Source: Melampsora larici-populina 98AG31 (taxonomy: Eukaryota > Basidiomycota > Pucciniomycetes > Pucciniales > Melampsoraceae). Taken from it: a stretch of DNA of 64,000 nucleotides. Every line of letters begins with the position of its first letter. Position 1 is the first letter of the stretch. Below the pieces are notes generated by a model. That model saw nothing but the letters and a program-made list of their open reading frames with translations. It was not told where the DNA came from and made no database searches. The translations under genes were made by a program, and so were the position numbers. The stretch spans positions 62,001-126,000 of the forward strand of contig NW_006768808.1 in assembly GCF_000204055.1 (NCBI RefSeq), written 5' to 3'. Shown in pieces: positions 12,484 through 21,327 of this stretch.

Positions 12484-15400
12484 ATGACGACACGTCGTCA
12501 GGCACCTTCCGCCGATCCGAAAGCTCCGCCAGTATCTCTGCCAGATCCAGAAGCCATAATCCGAGAGAATCGACGATTACAACGTCTCTCGAGGCCTAAT
12601 CCAGACATCGCCAGACTAGCCGCACTACAACAACCTCCGCCAGCCGCACCATCTCGTGCTCGTACAGATCAGCCACCGCCAGTGACACCGAACCGTAATC
12701 GGACCGAGTCATCCATTTTGCCAGCTTTGCCAGAATCGACCGAAGGCTCCCCACTTTCTTCTTTACCTTCAACTCCTACACGAGGCCAATCATCGCCAAA
12801 ACCTTTTCCGAAGATGACTGACCAAACCAGCGCGCCAGATAATTCAAACTCCGATCTCATGAAAGCCATCGTCGACTCACAACTTAATACCAATCGTCGC
12901 ATGGAGAGGTTCGAAGAATTTATGATGAAGATGGTAGAGTCCAAGGTTTCGACTTCGACCGAGACTTCAACATCTGATTCTAAGCCGACGACTGGCATCG
13001 ATCTAGCGAGATTTCGTACGTCAGATGGGCCGGTATATAAAGGTCCATACCGTGAAGCAGAGCCATTCCTGCTATGGTACTCTTCCCTGAAAACGTTTTT
13101 CCGCACTAAAGGTGTGACGGCAGATACCGATCGCATCACACTAGTCGGGAATTTTTTGGAGGAACCGAATGCCCATTCGTTCTATGAGGGTGGTTTCGAT
13201 CGCTTCATCAAAGGTACCTGGAAGGAGTTCCTCGTTCAACTCTTTGACTCCTGCTTACCTAGCGATTGGAACAGCCGTTTATTTGAGAAGGCTCAACATC
13301 TGAAGATGTCACCTTACGAGGACTTTATCACGTATAGTTCTAGAGCTCGTGGTATTCAAATTTTAATCAATTTTCATGCTGTCACTTTAAATGATCATCA
13401 ATTGGCAACTTTTGTTGAGTATGGGATGATAGAGGAACTGAAGACCGCTGTCAAATTATGGGGGTTCTCAAGAAATACTAAAGATTTTACTTATCACGTG
13501 TTTGAAAATCAGTGTGAAACTCTCTACGCCTCATTAGTTGCTTCTCACGCTATCACCAAGAAAACTCGAATGCCCGCCAGCTCGACTTCATCGTTCAATT
13601 CCTCCACGTCGTACAACCGTTCACGCGCGCCTACGGCTAATACTTCAGGACGGTTGAGCGACGAAGAATTTACCTGGAAAATTCATTCGTACCGTGATTC
13701 AATCGGCCAATGTCACTTTTGTAAAGGTTTCTGTGGCAGCAAGCATCGAGAATGCAAAGGTCCTTATGTCAGAGAGAAGGTGATCTTCCCTCCTGGGTAT
13801 GTTGCACCTCCCAAGCCAGCCAACTACGTCCCTCCTAGAGCCAAATCTTCGCCACCAGCTAGTCGAGGTCAAGCAGGACGAGCGACCCATCCACCAGCGG
13901 GTCGCCCAGCAGCGTCCTATGCTAAGGTAGCGGCGGCTTCCGAATTCCCAGACATGGATGATATCGCCGTGGCAGCGCTCCAAGCCTTGGATGAAGAGCT
14001 TGATCTAGCCGAGTCTGAAGGGTGCGTACCCCCTCCTAAACCACCGCGTGTCGTCGTTGAATTCATTCACAATGGCGAGAAGATTCGAGCACTTGCTGAT
14101 CCCGGGGCTGAAATCAATATTTTAACAGAACGGGCGGCAGAGCGACTTAAGCTTCAAAAGCGAAAACTTGTCAAGCCATTGCAGCTTAGTCTAGCGGTTG
14201 AAACCGGCTCACCACCACCTGTACTCACTCACTTCACCATTGTTGACCTGGTTGAACCAACATCGAAACAAACATTCAACCGGACATACTGCAAGTTGGG
14301 GGAGGTGGGAGGTGACTTTGATATGATCCTTGGTACACCGTTTTTTAATATTTTTCAAATTTCAGTGTCTATTCATCAAAGAGCTATTGTGTGCGAAAAG
14401 ACTGGTGTTAAAATCTACGATTATCGATTATTAGAAGAATGGAATGAAAAGATTCAAAAGTTGTCTGTACCGCGTATTACTGAACCTGAAGAGGAATGTG
14501 AGGCTTTGTGGGAGAGAGAAGTTAGCAAGAAAGAGAGTCAAGTGCTTAGAAGTGACAATGAGAAGTATGAGTTGAAAATGTTCAAAGATTTTGAAGATTT
14601 ATTCCCGGTGGACATCCCAGCAGTGTCAGATGAAGCTGAAGACGAGGGCCTGTTTGTGGACGGTTCATTTCCGAAAAAATTACAAAATGAGAGCTCGAAG
14701 ATCCGTCACAAAATTGTATTGAAGGATCCGGAGGCAGTTATCAAGGAGAAGGCTTACAACTACCCACCGAAGCACATGAACGCGTGGGGTAAGTTGGTTG
14801 ATCAACACTTAGCCGCTGGGAGAATCCGTAGATCGACTAGCCAGTACGCTTCACCGAGTCTTATCATTCCGAAGAAGGACCCTACCGAACTTCCAAGATG
14901 GGTATGTGATTACCGCGTCTTGAACAGCCTGACCGTGAGGGACCGTGCGCCATTGCCCAACGTGGACACGTTGGTCAGGCTTGTGGGAACAGGAAGAATT
15001 TTTTCCATCATTGATCTTACAAACGCGTTTTTTCAAACACGCATGAGGGAAGCAGACATTCCTTTGACCGCCGTCCATACTCCTTGGGGCCTCTACGAGT
15101 GGTGCGTTATGCCGATGGGACTGACTAACGCGCCGAGCACGCATCAAGGCAGACTCGAAGAAGCTTTAGGGGAGTTATTAAATACAATCTGTGTTGTTTA
15201 CTTGGACGATATTGTAGTATTTTCGAAGACAGTGGAAGAACATGAACGTCATACAAAAATGGTTTTACAAAGGTTGAGAGAAGCTAATTTATATTGCAGC
15301 AAGAAGAAGACTAAATTATTCAGAAGGGAGATTAAATTTTTAGGTCATTGGATTTCAGAAGAAGGCATTAGAGCAGATGATGAGAAAGTAGCGCAGGTGT

Positions 15401-17319
15401 TGAATTGGAAAAGACCAAAATCAGCAAAGGGTATCAAAAAGTTCCTAGGCACGGTACAGTGGATGAAGAAATTCATCTGGGGTCTAGAGAAATACGTGAA
15501 TAAATTAACACCTCTCACTAGCACGAAACTTGATCCAACCAAATTTAGATGGGGTAAAGAAGAAGATGATGCCTTTCATAATATCAAACGCCTAATGACG
15601 TCATTACCTCATCTAAAAAACATTGATTTCGAATCTGATGATCCGGTGTGGCTTTTTACCGACGCGAGCGGATCAGGATTAGGAGCTGCGCTCTTTCAAG
15701 GGAAAGAATGGAAGATAGCATCACCAGTGGCGTACGAGTCAAGACAAATGACGCCAGCAGAAAGAAATTACCCGGTGCACGAGCAAGAACTATTGGCTGT
15801 GATGCATGCATTACACAAATGGAGAATGCTTTTGCTGGGAATGAAGATCAACATCATGTCAGATCATCATTCTTTAACTTATCTTCTTAAACAAAGGTCC
15901 TTGAGTAGAAGGCAAGCTAGGTGGATTGAGACGTTGGCAGATTTTGATATAGATTTTAAATACATTAGAGGTGAAGAGAACAGTGTAGCGGATGCGTTGT
16001 CAAGGAAAGAGATTGACAAAGAAGGAGTCGATTGTGTAGCAGCTCTGATTGAAGCAGGTCCAATGTTATCACCGCAAGTGCGTAAAAAGATTTTGAAAGG
16101 TTACGATGGAGATTCATTTTATAGTACAGTAGTAGCGGTCCTGCCTCTCAGAGAGGATTGTGTTGTGGTGGATGGTTTACTCTACATTGAAAATCGGTTA
16201 TATATTCCTCTTGTCAGCAGCTTAAGAGAAGATTTAATAGATGAAACGCACTCTCGAATAGGCCATTTAGGATATTTAAAAACAATCTGTGATCTTCGAC
16301 GGGACTTCTTCTGGCCAAGGATGGCAAAGGATGTACAGGTATTTGTCAAATCATGCGACGTATGTCAACGTACAAAAGGTTCAACTCAAGCGCCGGTTGG
16401 GAAAATGCTCACACCTTCAATTCCTCAACTACCTCTCGAGTGTTTAGCCATAGATTTTGTAGGACCTCTTCCAAAGGTCAACAACTACGATATGGTCCTG
16501 ACTTGTACGTGCAGACTAACAGGATTCACTAAGACTATTCCTTGTGGGCAGACAGACAACGCGGAAAAGACAGCTTCTAGGTTCTTTTCTGGATGGATTG
16601 GCACGTTCGGCGCACCAGCCTCAATCATCAGCGACCGAGATACGACCTGGACGTCGGCATTCTGGAAAGCTCTAATGCGTTGTTGCGGGACAAATTTTCA
16701 CATGACGACGGCCTTTCATCCTCAGGCTGACGGGAGAAGTGAACGCACGAACCGCACAGTGGGTCAGATCCTTCGGACTTTTGCATCGAAAAGGCAAGGG
16801 AAATGGCTTGAATCCCTAGCGGCGGTAGAGTATGCCATTAATGGAGCCATCAATGTTGCCACGGGTAAATCACCATTCGAACTCATCTACGGCCGACCAC
16901 AACGACTTCTCTCGATGCAAGAAGCGGAAGAGGCAGATCCTACGCCCTTGAGTAAGTGGTACAACACAAGGCTCGACGCATGGTCATCGGCACGAGATGC
17001 ACTTTGGTATAGCCGAGTACATCAGGCCTTACAACACAACAAACGGTGTCGAACGGCCGATACACTACTACCGAACTCGTGGGCACTTTTGGACAACGCC
17101 GACTGGCGAGGTCGACATCAAGGTGGAGTCAACAAGCTCAAAGAACGGTTTGAAGGGCCATACAGGGTTGTCGACTCGACGAACCACGGTCAAAATGTTC
17201 AACTAGAACTCCCAGAAGGTGATCGGAGACATAATGTCTTTCACATTTCAAAAGTCAAACCGTATGTGGAAAGGGACGTGGAAGAGGTCGAGGCGCCGAG
17301 TCAAGGAGTGCGGAAGTAA
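12484..17319 (+). CDS. Gag-Pol polyprotein of Ty3/Gypsy element 2
   Basis: A 1611-residue single frame makes the structural Gag and all enzymes for reverse transcription and integration. The N-terminus is Pro/Ser-rich. A retrotransposon Gag capsid-like region spans about 185-370. An atypical Cys/His cluster (CHFC at 410, then C, H, C) replaces the normal zinc knuckle. Protease has DPG with Asp539 in ALADPGAEINIL, where D-S/T-G is usual. RT carries YLDD at 906-909. RNase H has FTDASGSG (Asp1060) and a later HEQELLAV. Integrase has an HHCC region (about 1256-1296) and a DD35E triad of Asp1324, Asp1384 and Glu1420. The GPY/F module is at about 1557-1561. ATG at 12484 is the first in frame. The stop TAA overlaps an AAGTAAGT sequence that resembles a splice donor. 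Confidence 0.96.
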   Translation: MTTRRQAPSADPKAPPVSLPDPEAIIRENRRLQRLSRPNPDIARLAALQQPPPAAPSRARTDQPPPVTPNRNRTESSILPALPESTEGSPLSSLPSTPTRGQSSPKPFPKMTDQTSAPDNSNSDLMKAIVDSQLNTNRRMERFEEFMMKMVESKVSTSTETSTSDSKPTTGIDLARFRTSDGPVYKGPYREAEPFLLWYSSLKTFFRTKGVTADTDRITLVGNFLEEPNAHSFYEGGFDRFIKGTWKEFLVQLFDSCLPSDWNSRLFEKAQHLKMSPYEDFITYSSRARGIQILINFHAVTLNDHQLATFVEYGMIEELKTAVKLWGFSRNTKDFTYHVFENQCETLYASLVASHAITKKTRMPASSTSSFNSSTSYNRSRAPTANTSGRLSDEEFTWKIHSYRDSIGQCHFCKGFCGSKHRECKGPYVREKVIFPPGYVAPPKPANYVPPRAKSSPPASRGQAGRATHPPAGRPAASYAKVAAASEFPDMDDIAVAALQALDEELDLAESEGCVPPPKPPRVVVEFIHNGEKIRALADPGAEINILTERAAERLKLQKRKLVKPLQLSLAVETGSPPPVLTHFTIVDLVEPTSKQTFNRTYCKLGEVGGDFDMILGTPFFNIFQISVSIHQRAIVCEKTGVKIYDYRLLEEWNEKIQKLSVPRITEPEEECEALWEREVSKKESQVLRSDNEKYELKMFKDFEDLFPVDIPAVSDEAEDEGLFVDGSFPKKLQNESSKIRHKIVLKDPEAVIKEKAYNYPPKHMNAWGKLVDQHLAAGRIRRSTSQYASPSLIIPKKDPTELPRWVCDYRVLNSLTVRDRAPLPNVDTLVRLVGTGRIFSIIDLTNAFFQTRMREADIPLTAVHTPWGLYEWCVMPMGLTNAPSTHQGRLEEALGELLNTICVVYLDDIVVFSKTVEEHERHTKMVLQRLREANLYCSKKKTKLFRREIKFLGHWISEEGIRADDEKVAQVLNWKRPKSAKGIKKFLGTVQWMKKFIWGLEKYVNKLTPLTSTKLDPTKFRWGKEEDDAFHNIKRLMTSLPHLKNIDFESDDPVWLFTDASGSGLGAALFQGKEWKIASPVAYESRQMTPAERNYPVHEQELLAVMHALHKWRMLLLGMKINIMSDHHSLTYLLKQRSLSRRQARWIETLADFDIDFKYIRGEENSVADALSRKEIDKEGVDCVAALIEAGPMLSPQVRKKILKGYDGDSFYSTVVAVLPLREDCVVVDGLLYIENRLYIPLVSSLREDLIDETHSRIGHLGYLKTICDLRRDFFWPRMAKDVQVFVKSCDVCQRTKGSTQAPVGKMLTPSIPQLPLECLAIDFVGPLPKVNNYDMVLTCTCRLTGFTKTIPCGQTDNAEKTASRFFSGWIGTFGAPASIISDRDTTWTSAFWKALMRCCGTNFHMTTAFHPQADGRSERTNRTVGQILRTFASKRQGKWLESLAAVEYAINGAINVATGKSPFELIYGRPQRLLSMQEAEEADPTPLSKWYNTRLDAWSSARDALWYSRVHQALQHNKRCRTADTLLPNSWALLDNADWRGRHQGGVNKLKERFEGPYRVVDSTNHGQNVQLELPEGDRRHNVFHISKVKPYVERDVEEVEAPSQGVRK

Positions 17320-17670
17320 GTTCCTCTCCTCTGTATGCACCGCCGTAGTATACTACGTAATTGTCGAAAAACAACGCCTAGGCCACTCTGTGAGCACAAC
17401 ACTTTTGACGTTCTCCCCTTAGGTGTTGGTGGCCAATTCGACGATATGGACGGCAAGCATCAGACTCAAGAGTTCGACCTCAAGATACTATCTCATTCCT
17501 TAATTTTCTTTCTTGTCTAATCTTTTGATTTTCTTTCTTTCTTTCTTTTTTTCTTTTTGATTGGTTCAGCTTTAAGACCTCCTTTTCTTTTCTTTTCATT
17601 TTATATATATATATATTTTCTTTTTTCTCTTTCTCTCAACACACCTGCCGGGCATGCTTTGTTCCTTATA
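17320..17670 (+). other. Pyrimidine-rich 3' untranslated part of element 2
   Basis: The part after the stop starts with a block conserved in all three Gypsy copies (GTAAGTTC, then TATGCACCGCCG, then GGCCACWCTGTGAGC). It becomes a long T/C tract (about 17500-17640) before the polypurine tract. The same arrangement is seen at about 11784-11894 plus 18072-18355 and at 19016-19400. Confidence 0.75.
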
Positions 17671-17681
17671 GGAGGGGAGAC
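17671..17681 (+). other. Polypurine tract of element 2
   Basis: GGAGGGGAGAC lies directly before the TG of the 3' LTR at 17682, where the plus-strand DNA primer is expected. Related tracts AGGGAGGGAGAA and GGAGGGGAGAA precede the LTRs at 18369 and 19413. Confidence 0.85.
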
Positions 17682-18071
17682 TGTAAGACCTGTGGTCATT
17701 ACACATACGCGCAAGCGCACACCTAGAGTTTAACACTTAAGACTTAAATCTACAATTACTATATATACTTGTTTTCATTTCGAATCTTACCAATGGTTCC
17801 TTAGAGATATCGGGACTGATTCATATCCCTCTATCCTTCGGAACCAGGTATAGTCATTTTACTTCATTTCTATCTTTCTTTCTTTTATCATTGTGGTTGT
17901 TCAGCTTAGAGATATCGGGACTGATTCATATCCCTCTATCCTTCGGAACCAGACGTGTTCTCGTCGGATTAGTAATACAAAATCAGGTCTCTTGGGTTCT
18001 AGAAAACCCTTTGCTGTGTTCGCACAGTGTCCCGCGTGAAGTATCCAGTGAAGGTTCTTCCGAACCTTACA
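17682..18071 (+). repeat. 3' LTR of element 2
   Basis: It is 390 bp and identical in length to the 5' LTR, with a single base difference seen. It is followed by the second GCAGA target copy at 18072-18076. Confidence 0.95.
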
Positions 18072-18368
18072 GCAGATTCCTTAATCCTCGGGCACTCCAC
18101 GTGATCAACTCCGTAGCTTGGATACACTACACATCAAGACTTCAATTTTTCTTTCTGTTCTCTCTTTTTTTTCTCTCATCTTCATTTTCCTATTTTTCTA
18201 ATTTCTGTTCTCTATTTTCTATTCTAATTTTGTTCTTTATTTCCTTTGTGCTCTTTTTTTTTCTCTTTTCTTTTCTTCATCTCGTGGGACGCATTCTTTT
18301 CTCTCATCATTGTCCTACGCTCTTACTTATCTCACCCTTTCTCAAGTTTTTTTTATAGGGAGGGAGAA

Positions 18369-18662
18369 TGTAATGATGCATATAAACTACATATGTCATC
18401 ACAACAGTTAAATACACATATTATCTACATAGACTTAACCTTAGACTTAGTAACTTCTTATACTCTTTGTTGCCCACATTGTGGACTGGCTCCTTAGGGA
18501 ACTCGAGACTGATCTCGCATTCTATTCCTTTGGAGCCAGATTTCTAGTAATAAATAAACCATACACCCTTTGGTTCTAGAAATCCTAAAGTCCCTTGTGG
18601 CATCAGTCCTCAGTTCCTTCCGTGAGATTCAATTATAGTGAGGACATTCGAAGTCCTTTACA
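18369..18662 (+). repeat. 3' LTR of older element 1
   Basis: A 294-bp LTR from TGTAATGATGCAT to GTCCTTTACA is preceded by the purine tract AGGGAGGGAGAA. It is clearly related to the 308-bp LTR at 19413-19720 (shared TGTAATGATGC start, GACTGATCTCGCATT, TTGGTTCTAGAA and GTCCTTTACA end), so elements 1 and 3 belong to one family. Confidence 0.85.
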
Positions 18663-18663
18663 A

Positions 18664-19018
18664 CGCGTGGCTTTGACAAAGAGAAGGCTCCTGGGCACAG
18701 ATTCGAGACAACCTCTGGACTAGTCGGGTGCAGCAGGCGTTACACCACAACAAGAGACACACTGATTTCATAGTGGGACCGGACGATTGGATTCTCCTTG
18801 AATCAGGGGACTGGCGTTGTCGTCATTCAGGTGGCGTTGACAAGTTGAAAGAGCGTTATGAAGGACCGTACAAGGTATTGGAGACATTTAACCAGGGTCA
18901 GAGTGTTCGGGTGGATTTACCGGTTGGAGACAAGCGTCACAATGTGTTCAACATCTCAAAACTGAAGCTCTTCGTGGAACCGGAGGACTTGACATTTGGG
19001 TCAAATGACCAAAAGTAA
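18664..19018 (+). pseudogene. Integrase C-terminus of a third Gypsy remnant
   Basis: This encodes only the last part of integrase: REGSWAQIRDNLW, VQQALHHNKR, DDWILLESGDW, the GPY/F module RYEGPYKVLETF and KLKLFVEPEDL. It aligns with residues near the end of the pol proteins at 9675 and 12484. An in-frame TGA replaces an expected Arg codon near 18672. It starts right after the LTR that ends at 18662, so element 1 probably inserted into, or recombined with, this copy. Confidence 0.85.
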
Positions 19019-19412
19019 GTTCTCTCCTTAGTATGCACCGCCGGGCCGTACTATGCCGTTGTGAAGAAAAACATTACCTTGGCCACACTGTGAGCGACAA
19101 TTGGGACCTTGCTGCTTCTCTTCACAGTACCCATGTCGACATTGAGCTGGACCTGGCGTACACCCTATTGGCGACCTTTCACAACATCAAGCTTCTTACT
19201 CTTTATTTTGTTTCTTTTAATTTTTTGTTTTCTCTTTCAAAGAATTTTTTTCTCCTTTTTCTCTTTGTCTCTTTCTTTTTCTCCTTTTCGCCAACGGTTA
19301 CTGTGCGGCTGTTTCTGTTCATCTATTGTGTCCATTTTCTCCTTTTTATTCTTTCCTTTACGCTATGTGGATTACATCCCTTTACCCAAGTCCTCTTTGT
19401 AGGAGGGGAGAA

Positions 19413-19720
19413 TGTAATGATGCTTACACAATGCGCATCATTACAATCATAATTAATACAACCACAATTACTTAGGACGTAGACTTAGACCTTATGTTGT
19501 TTTCTATATCTTATCAAATTTGTTCAACCCAGAGTGGCTCCTCAGGGAATTCAAGACTGATCTCGCATTACTTCTCTTTGGAGTCAGATCTAGAAATATA
19601 AATCATACATACCTTGGTTCTAGAATCTCCAAAGCCCACTACGGTGGCATTGATTGTCCTTTTCCCTCTTAAAAGACTCCTTTGTACATACCTTTAAGTG
19701 AGGACTATCCGTCCTTTACA
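19413..19720 (+). repeat. 3' LTR of third Gypsy remnant
   Basis: A 308-bp LTR runs from TGTAATGATGC to GTCCTTTACA and is preceded by the purine tract GGAGGGGAGAA at 19402-19412. With the integrase fragment upstream it forms a 3'-end-only remnant. Long pyrimidine runs at 19190-19360 belong to its 3' untranslated part. Confidence 0.85.
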
Positions 19721-19741
19721 CCCGCTACATAGAAAAAGCCC

Positions 19742-19763
19742 TAGCACAGCGCGCGCTGTGCTA
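19742..19763. repeat. 22-bp perfect palindrome in a G/C island
   Basis: TAGCACAGCGC is followed directly by its reverse complement. It is in a short G/C-rich island (19735-19805) that also holds GGGCGGGGCGCC. The island resembles in part the CACTAGCACAAYTGGGCGGC motif found at 5155 and 51657. Confidence 0.6.
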
Positions 19764-19887
19764 CCGCCCCACTGTCGCTATCTTGGGCGGGGCGCCGGTG
19801 GCATTGGCAGAGATAGATAATAATCATACGATGAATCATAATAATCAGATGGTCAATGATCATTACACTACAGTCCAAACTTAAAGG

Positions 19888-20562
19888 GCTCTTATGTACT
19901 CAGAACGTCCATAGTCACGAGCATCTCCATTTCATCTCAGATATCTCCCAGTTAGAAATATGGTATGTAATCAAAACATAAACTGACTATGTATGTACCA
20001 AGCACGTCTTCATGATGAAGAATAGATAAAAATTGTGTACTCGGGACATAAATCCTTGGATCAATATCTGATGCTTATCGGTATGATTCAAAGATATAAT
20101 TTGTTCCAATGTAATGAAAATCTCATGTCTATGAACACCGTACGTCTGATGTTCATATTGTGAATATCAGATGCAAAACTGAAATCAGTACATATTTGTT
20201 TGATGGCCACAACATCAGATATATGGACCTGTGTTATACTTACACAGCATAGAAATATGTACCGATTTCAGTTTTGCATCTGATATTCACAATATGAACA
20301 TCAGACGTACGGTGTTCATAGACATGAGATTTTCATTACATTGGAACAAATTATATCTTTGAATCATACCGATAAGCATCAGATATTGATCCAAGGATTT
20401 ATGTCCCGAGTACACAATTTTTATCTATTCTTCATCATGAAGACGTGCTTGGTACATACATAGTCAGTTTATGTTTTGATTACATACCATATTTCTAACT
20501 GGGAGATATCTGAGATGAAATGGAGATGCTCGTGACTATGGACGTTCTGAGTACATAAGAGC
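19888..20562. repeat. Large inverted repeat (310-bp arms, 55-bp spacer)
   Basis: Arm 19888-20197 and arm 20253-20562 are reverse complements of equal length, with one mismatch seen close to the loop. The spacer is 20198-20252. Arm and spacer sequences also occur in direct orientation in the tandem units at 21781-22660, so the palindrome is built from a local repeat. It ends 9 bp before an assembly gap, so a mis-assembly cannot be excluded. Confidence 0.85.
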
Positions 20563-20571
20563 ATCAAGCTT

Positions 20572-20671
20572 NNNNNNNNNNNNNNNNNNNNNNNNNNNNN
20601 NNNNNNNNNNNNNNNNNNNNNNNNNNNNNNNNNNNNNNNNNNNNNNNNNNNNNNNNNNNNNNNNNNNNNNN
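20572..20671. other. Assembly gap of 100 N
   Basis: Exactly 100 N, a conventional placeholder length, so the true distance is unknown. Confidence 0.98.
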
Positions 20672-21115
20672 CCCACCAATATGAACCCCGAGAATACAAA
20701 AAAATATGCAGATTGAATATCTCAAACCAAGGAACAGGATGCATATTTTTTCATATTTTTCTCTCTGTTTCTAACCTTTCCAGATCTTTGTATACAAATA
20801 ATTTAACTTTCTGCCCAGAAAATGTTATGTTTCTTGTATATTGAGTAGTGTCTAAAAGCGTGTAATGTTGGGCCGGCCAAAAAGCTGATTTATCAAAAAC
20901 TCCATTGTGAAAAGAACTTTCTCTACTGTAAAAATTGTTACAAACAATATGTTCAATACAATTTTGGATTGCTATTGATGTGAGGATTCCAAATCTGCCC
21001 TCGGCATCAAAATTGGATCAATTTTGTGGGTTTTATAAACGTTTTTCTCAAAATACCTGATTTCATGCTTTTAGGCACTACCCACTATAGTGAAAATTTG
21101 CAAAACTGAAATCAT
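20672..21115. other. No recognisable gene
   Basis: AT-rich sequence between the gap and the MITE. The last few bases (GCAAAACTGAAATCA) join the tandem repeat family. Confidence 0.4.
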
Positions 21116-21327
21116 TTACGGTACTCAAAGTTGTGTATGCTTTGCCGTTTATAGTTTTTTTTGTTTTTTTGAAGCTAGACACAACCCGGAAAAAGTATAT
21201 CTTTTGTTCAAAGCTCAAAAATATGTACTTCTGAGCCAGAAACATAGTTTTTCCTGGTTGTGTGTAGCTGTGAAAAAGAAAAAGACAACTATGTACGGCA
21301 AAGCATACACAACTTTGGGTACCGTAA
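21116..21327. mobile_element. 212-bp MITE, family TTACGGTACTCAAA, copy 2
   Basis: The inverted ends begin TTACGGTACTCAAAG / TTACGGTACCCAAAG and extend over at least 33 bp. Uninterrupted paralogous sites exist in the window (about 20187, 21977 and 22625: GAAATCAGTACATATTTG), whereas here GAAATCA and TTACATATTTG are separated by the element. This shows a real insertion. Confidence 0.85.

Larger units (their letters stand above)
11895..18071 (+). mobile_element. Complete young Ty3/Gypsy LTR retrotransposon (element 2)
   Basis: The 6177-bp element has two 390-bp LTRs starting TGTAAGACC and ending CCTTACA, a single gag-pol frame, a polypurine tract directly before the 3' LTR, and a 5-bp target duplication GCAGA on both sides. 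By eye the LTRs differ at one base (CAGACATG at about 12164 versus CAGACGTG at about 17951), which implies a very recent insertion. Domain order protease-RT-RNase H-integrase is that of Ty3/Gypsy. A GPY/F module is present and no chromodomain is visible after it. No TGG-starting tRNA primer site follows the 5' LTR, so the priming mode is unclear. It is potentially active. Confidence 0.95.
9675..18662 (+). mobile_element. Truncated Ty3/Gypsy element 1, split by a younger element
   Basis: The element consists of 9675-11894 and 18072-18662. It comprises the 3' part of pol, a pyrimidine-rich 3' untranslated part, a polypurine tract and a 294-bp 3' LTR (18369-18662). It is split by the complete element at 11895-18071, whose 5-bp target duplication GCAGA (11890-11894 and 18072-18076) marks the exact join. 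Confidence 0.88.

Noticed and set aside
17891..19452. Phe/Ser/Leu-rich frames that look like membrane proteins
   Set aside because: They are translations of the T/C-rich 3' untranslated tracts and LTRs of the Gypsy elements.
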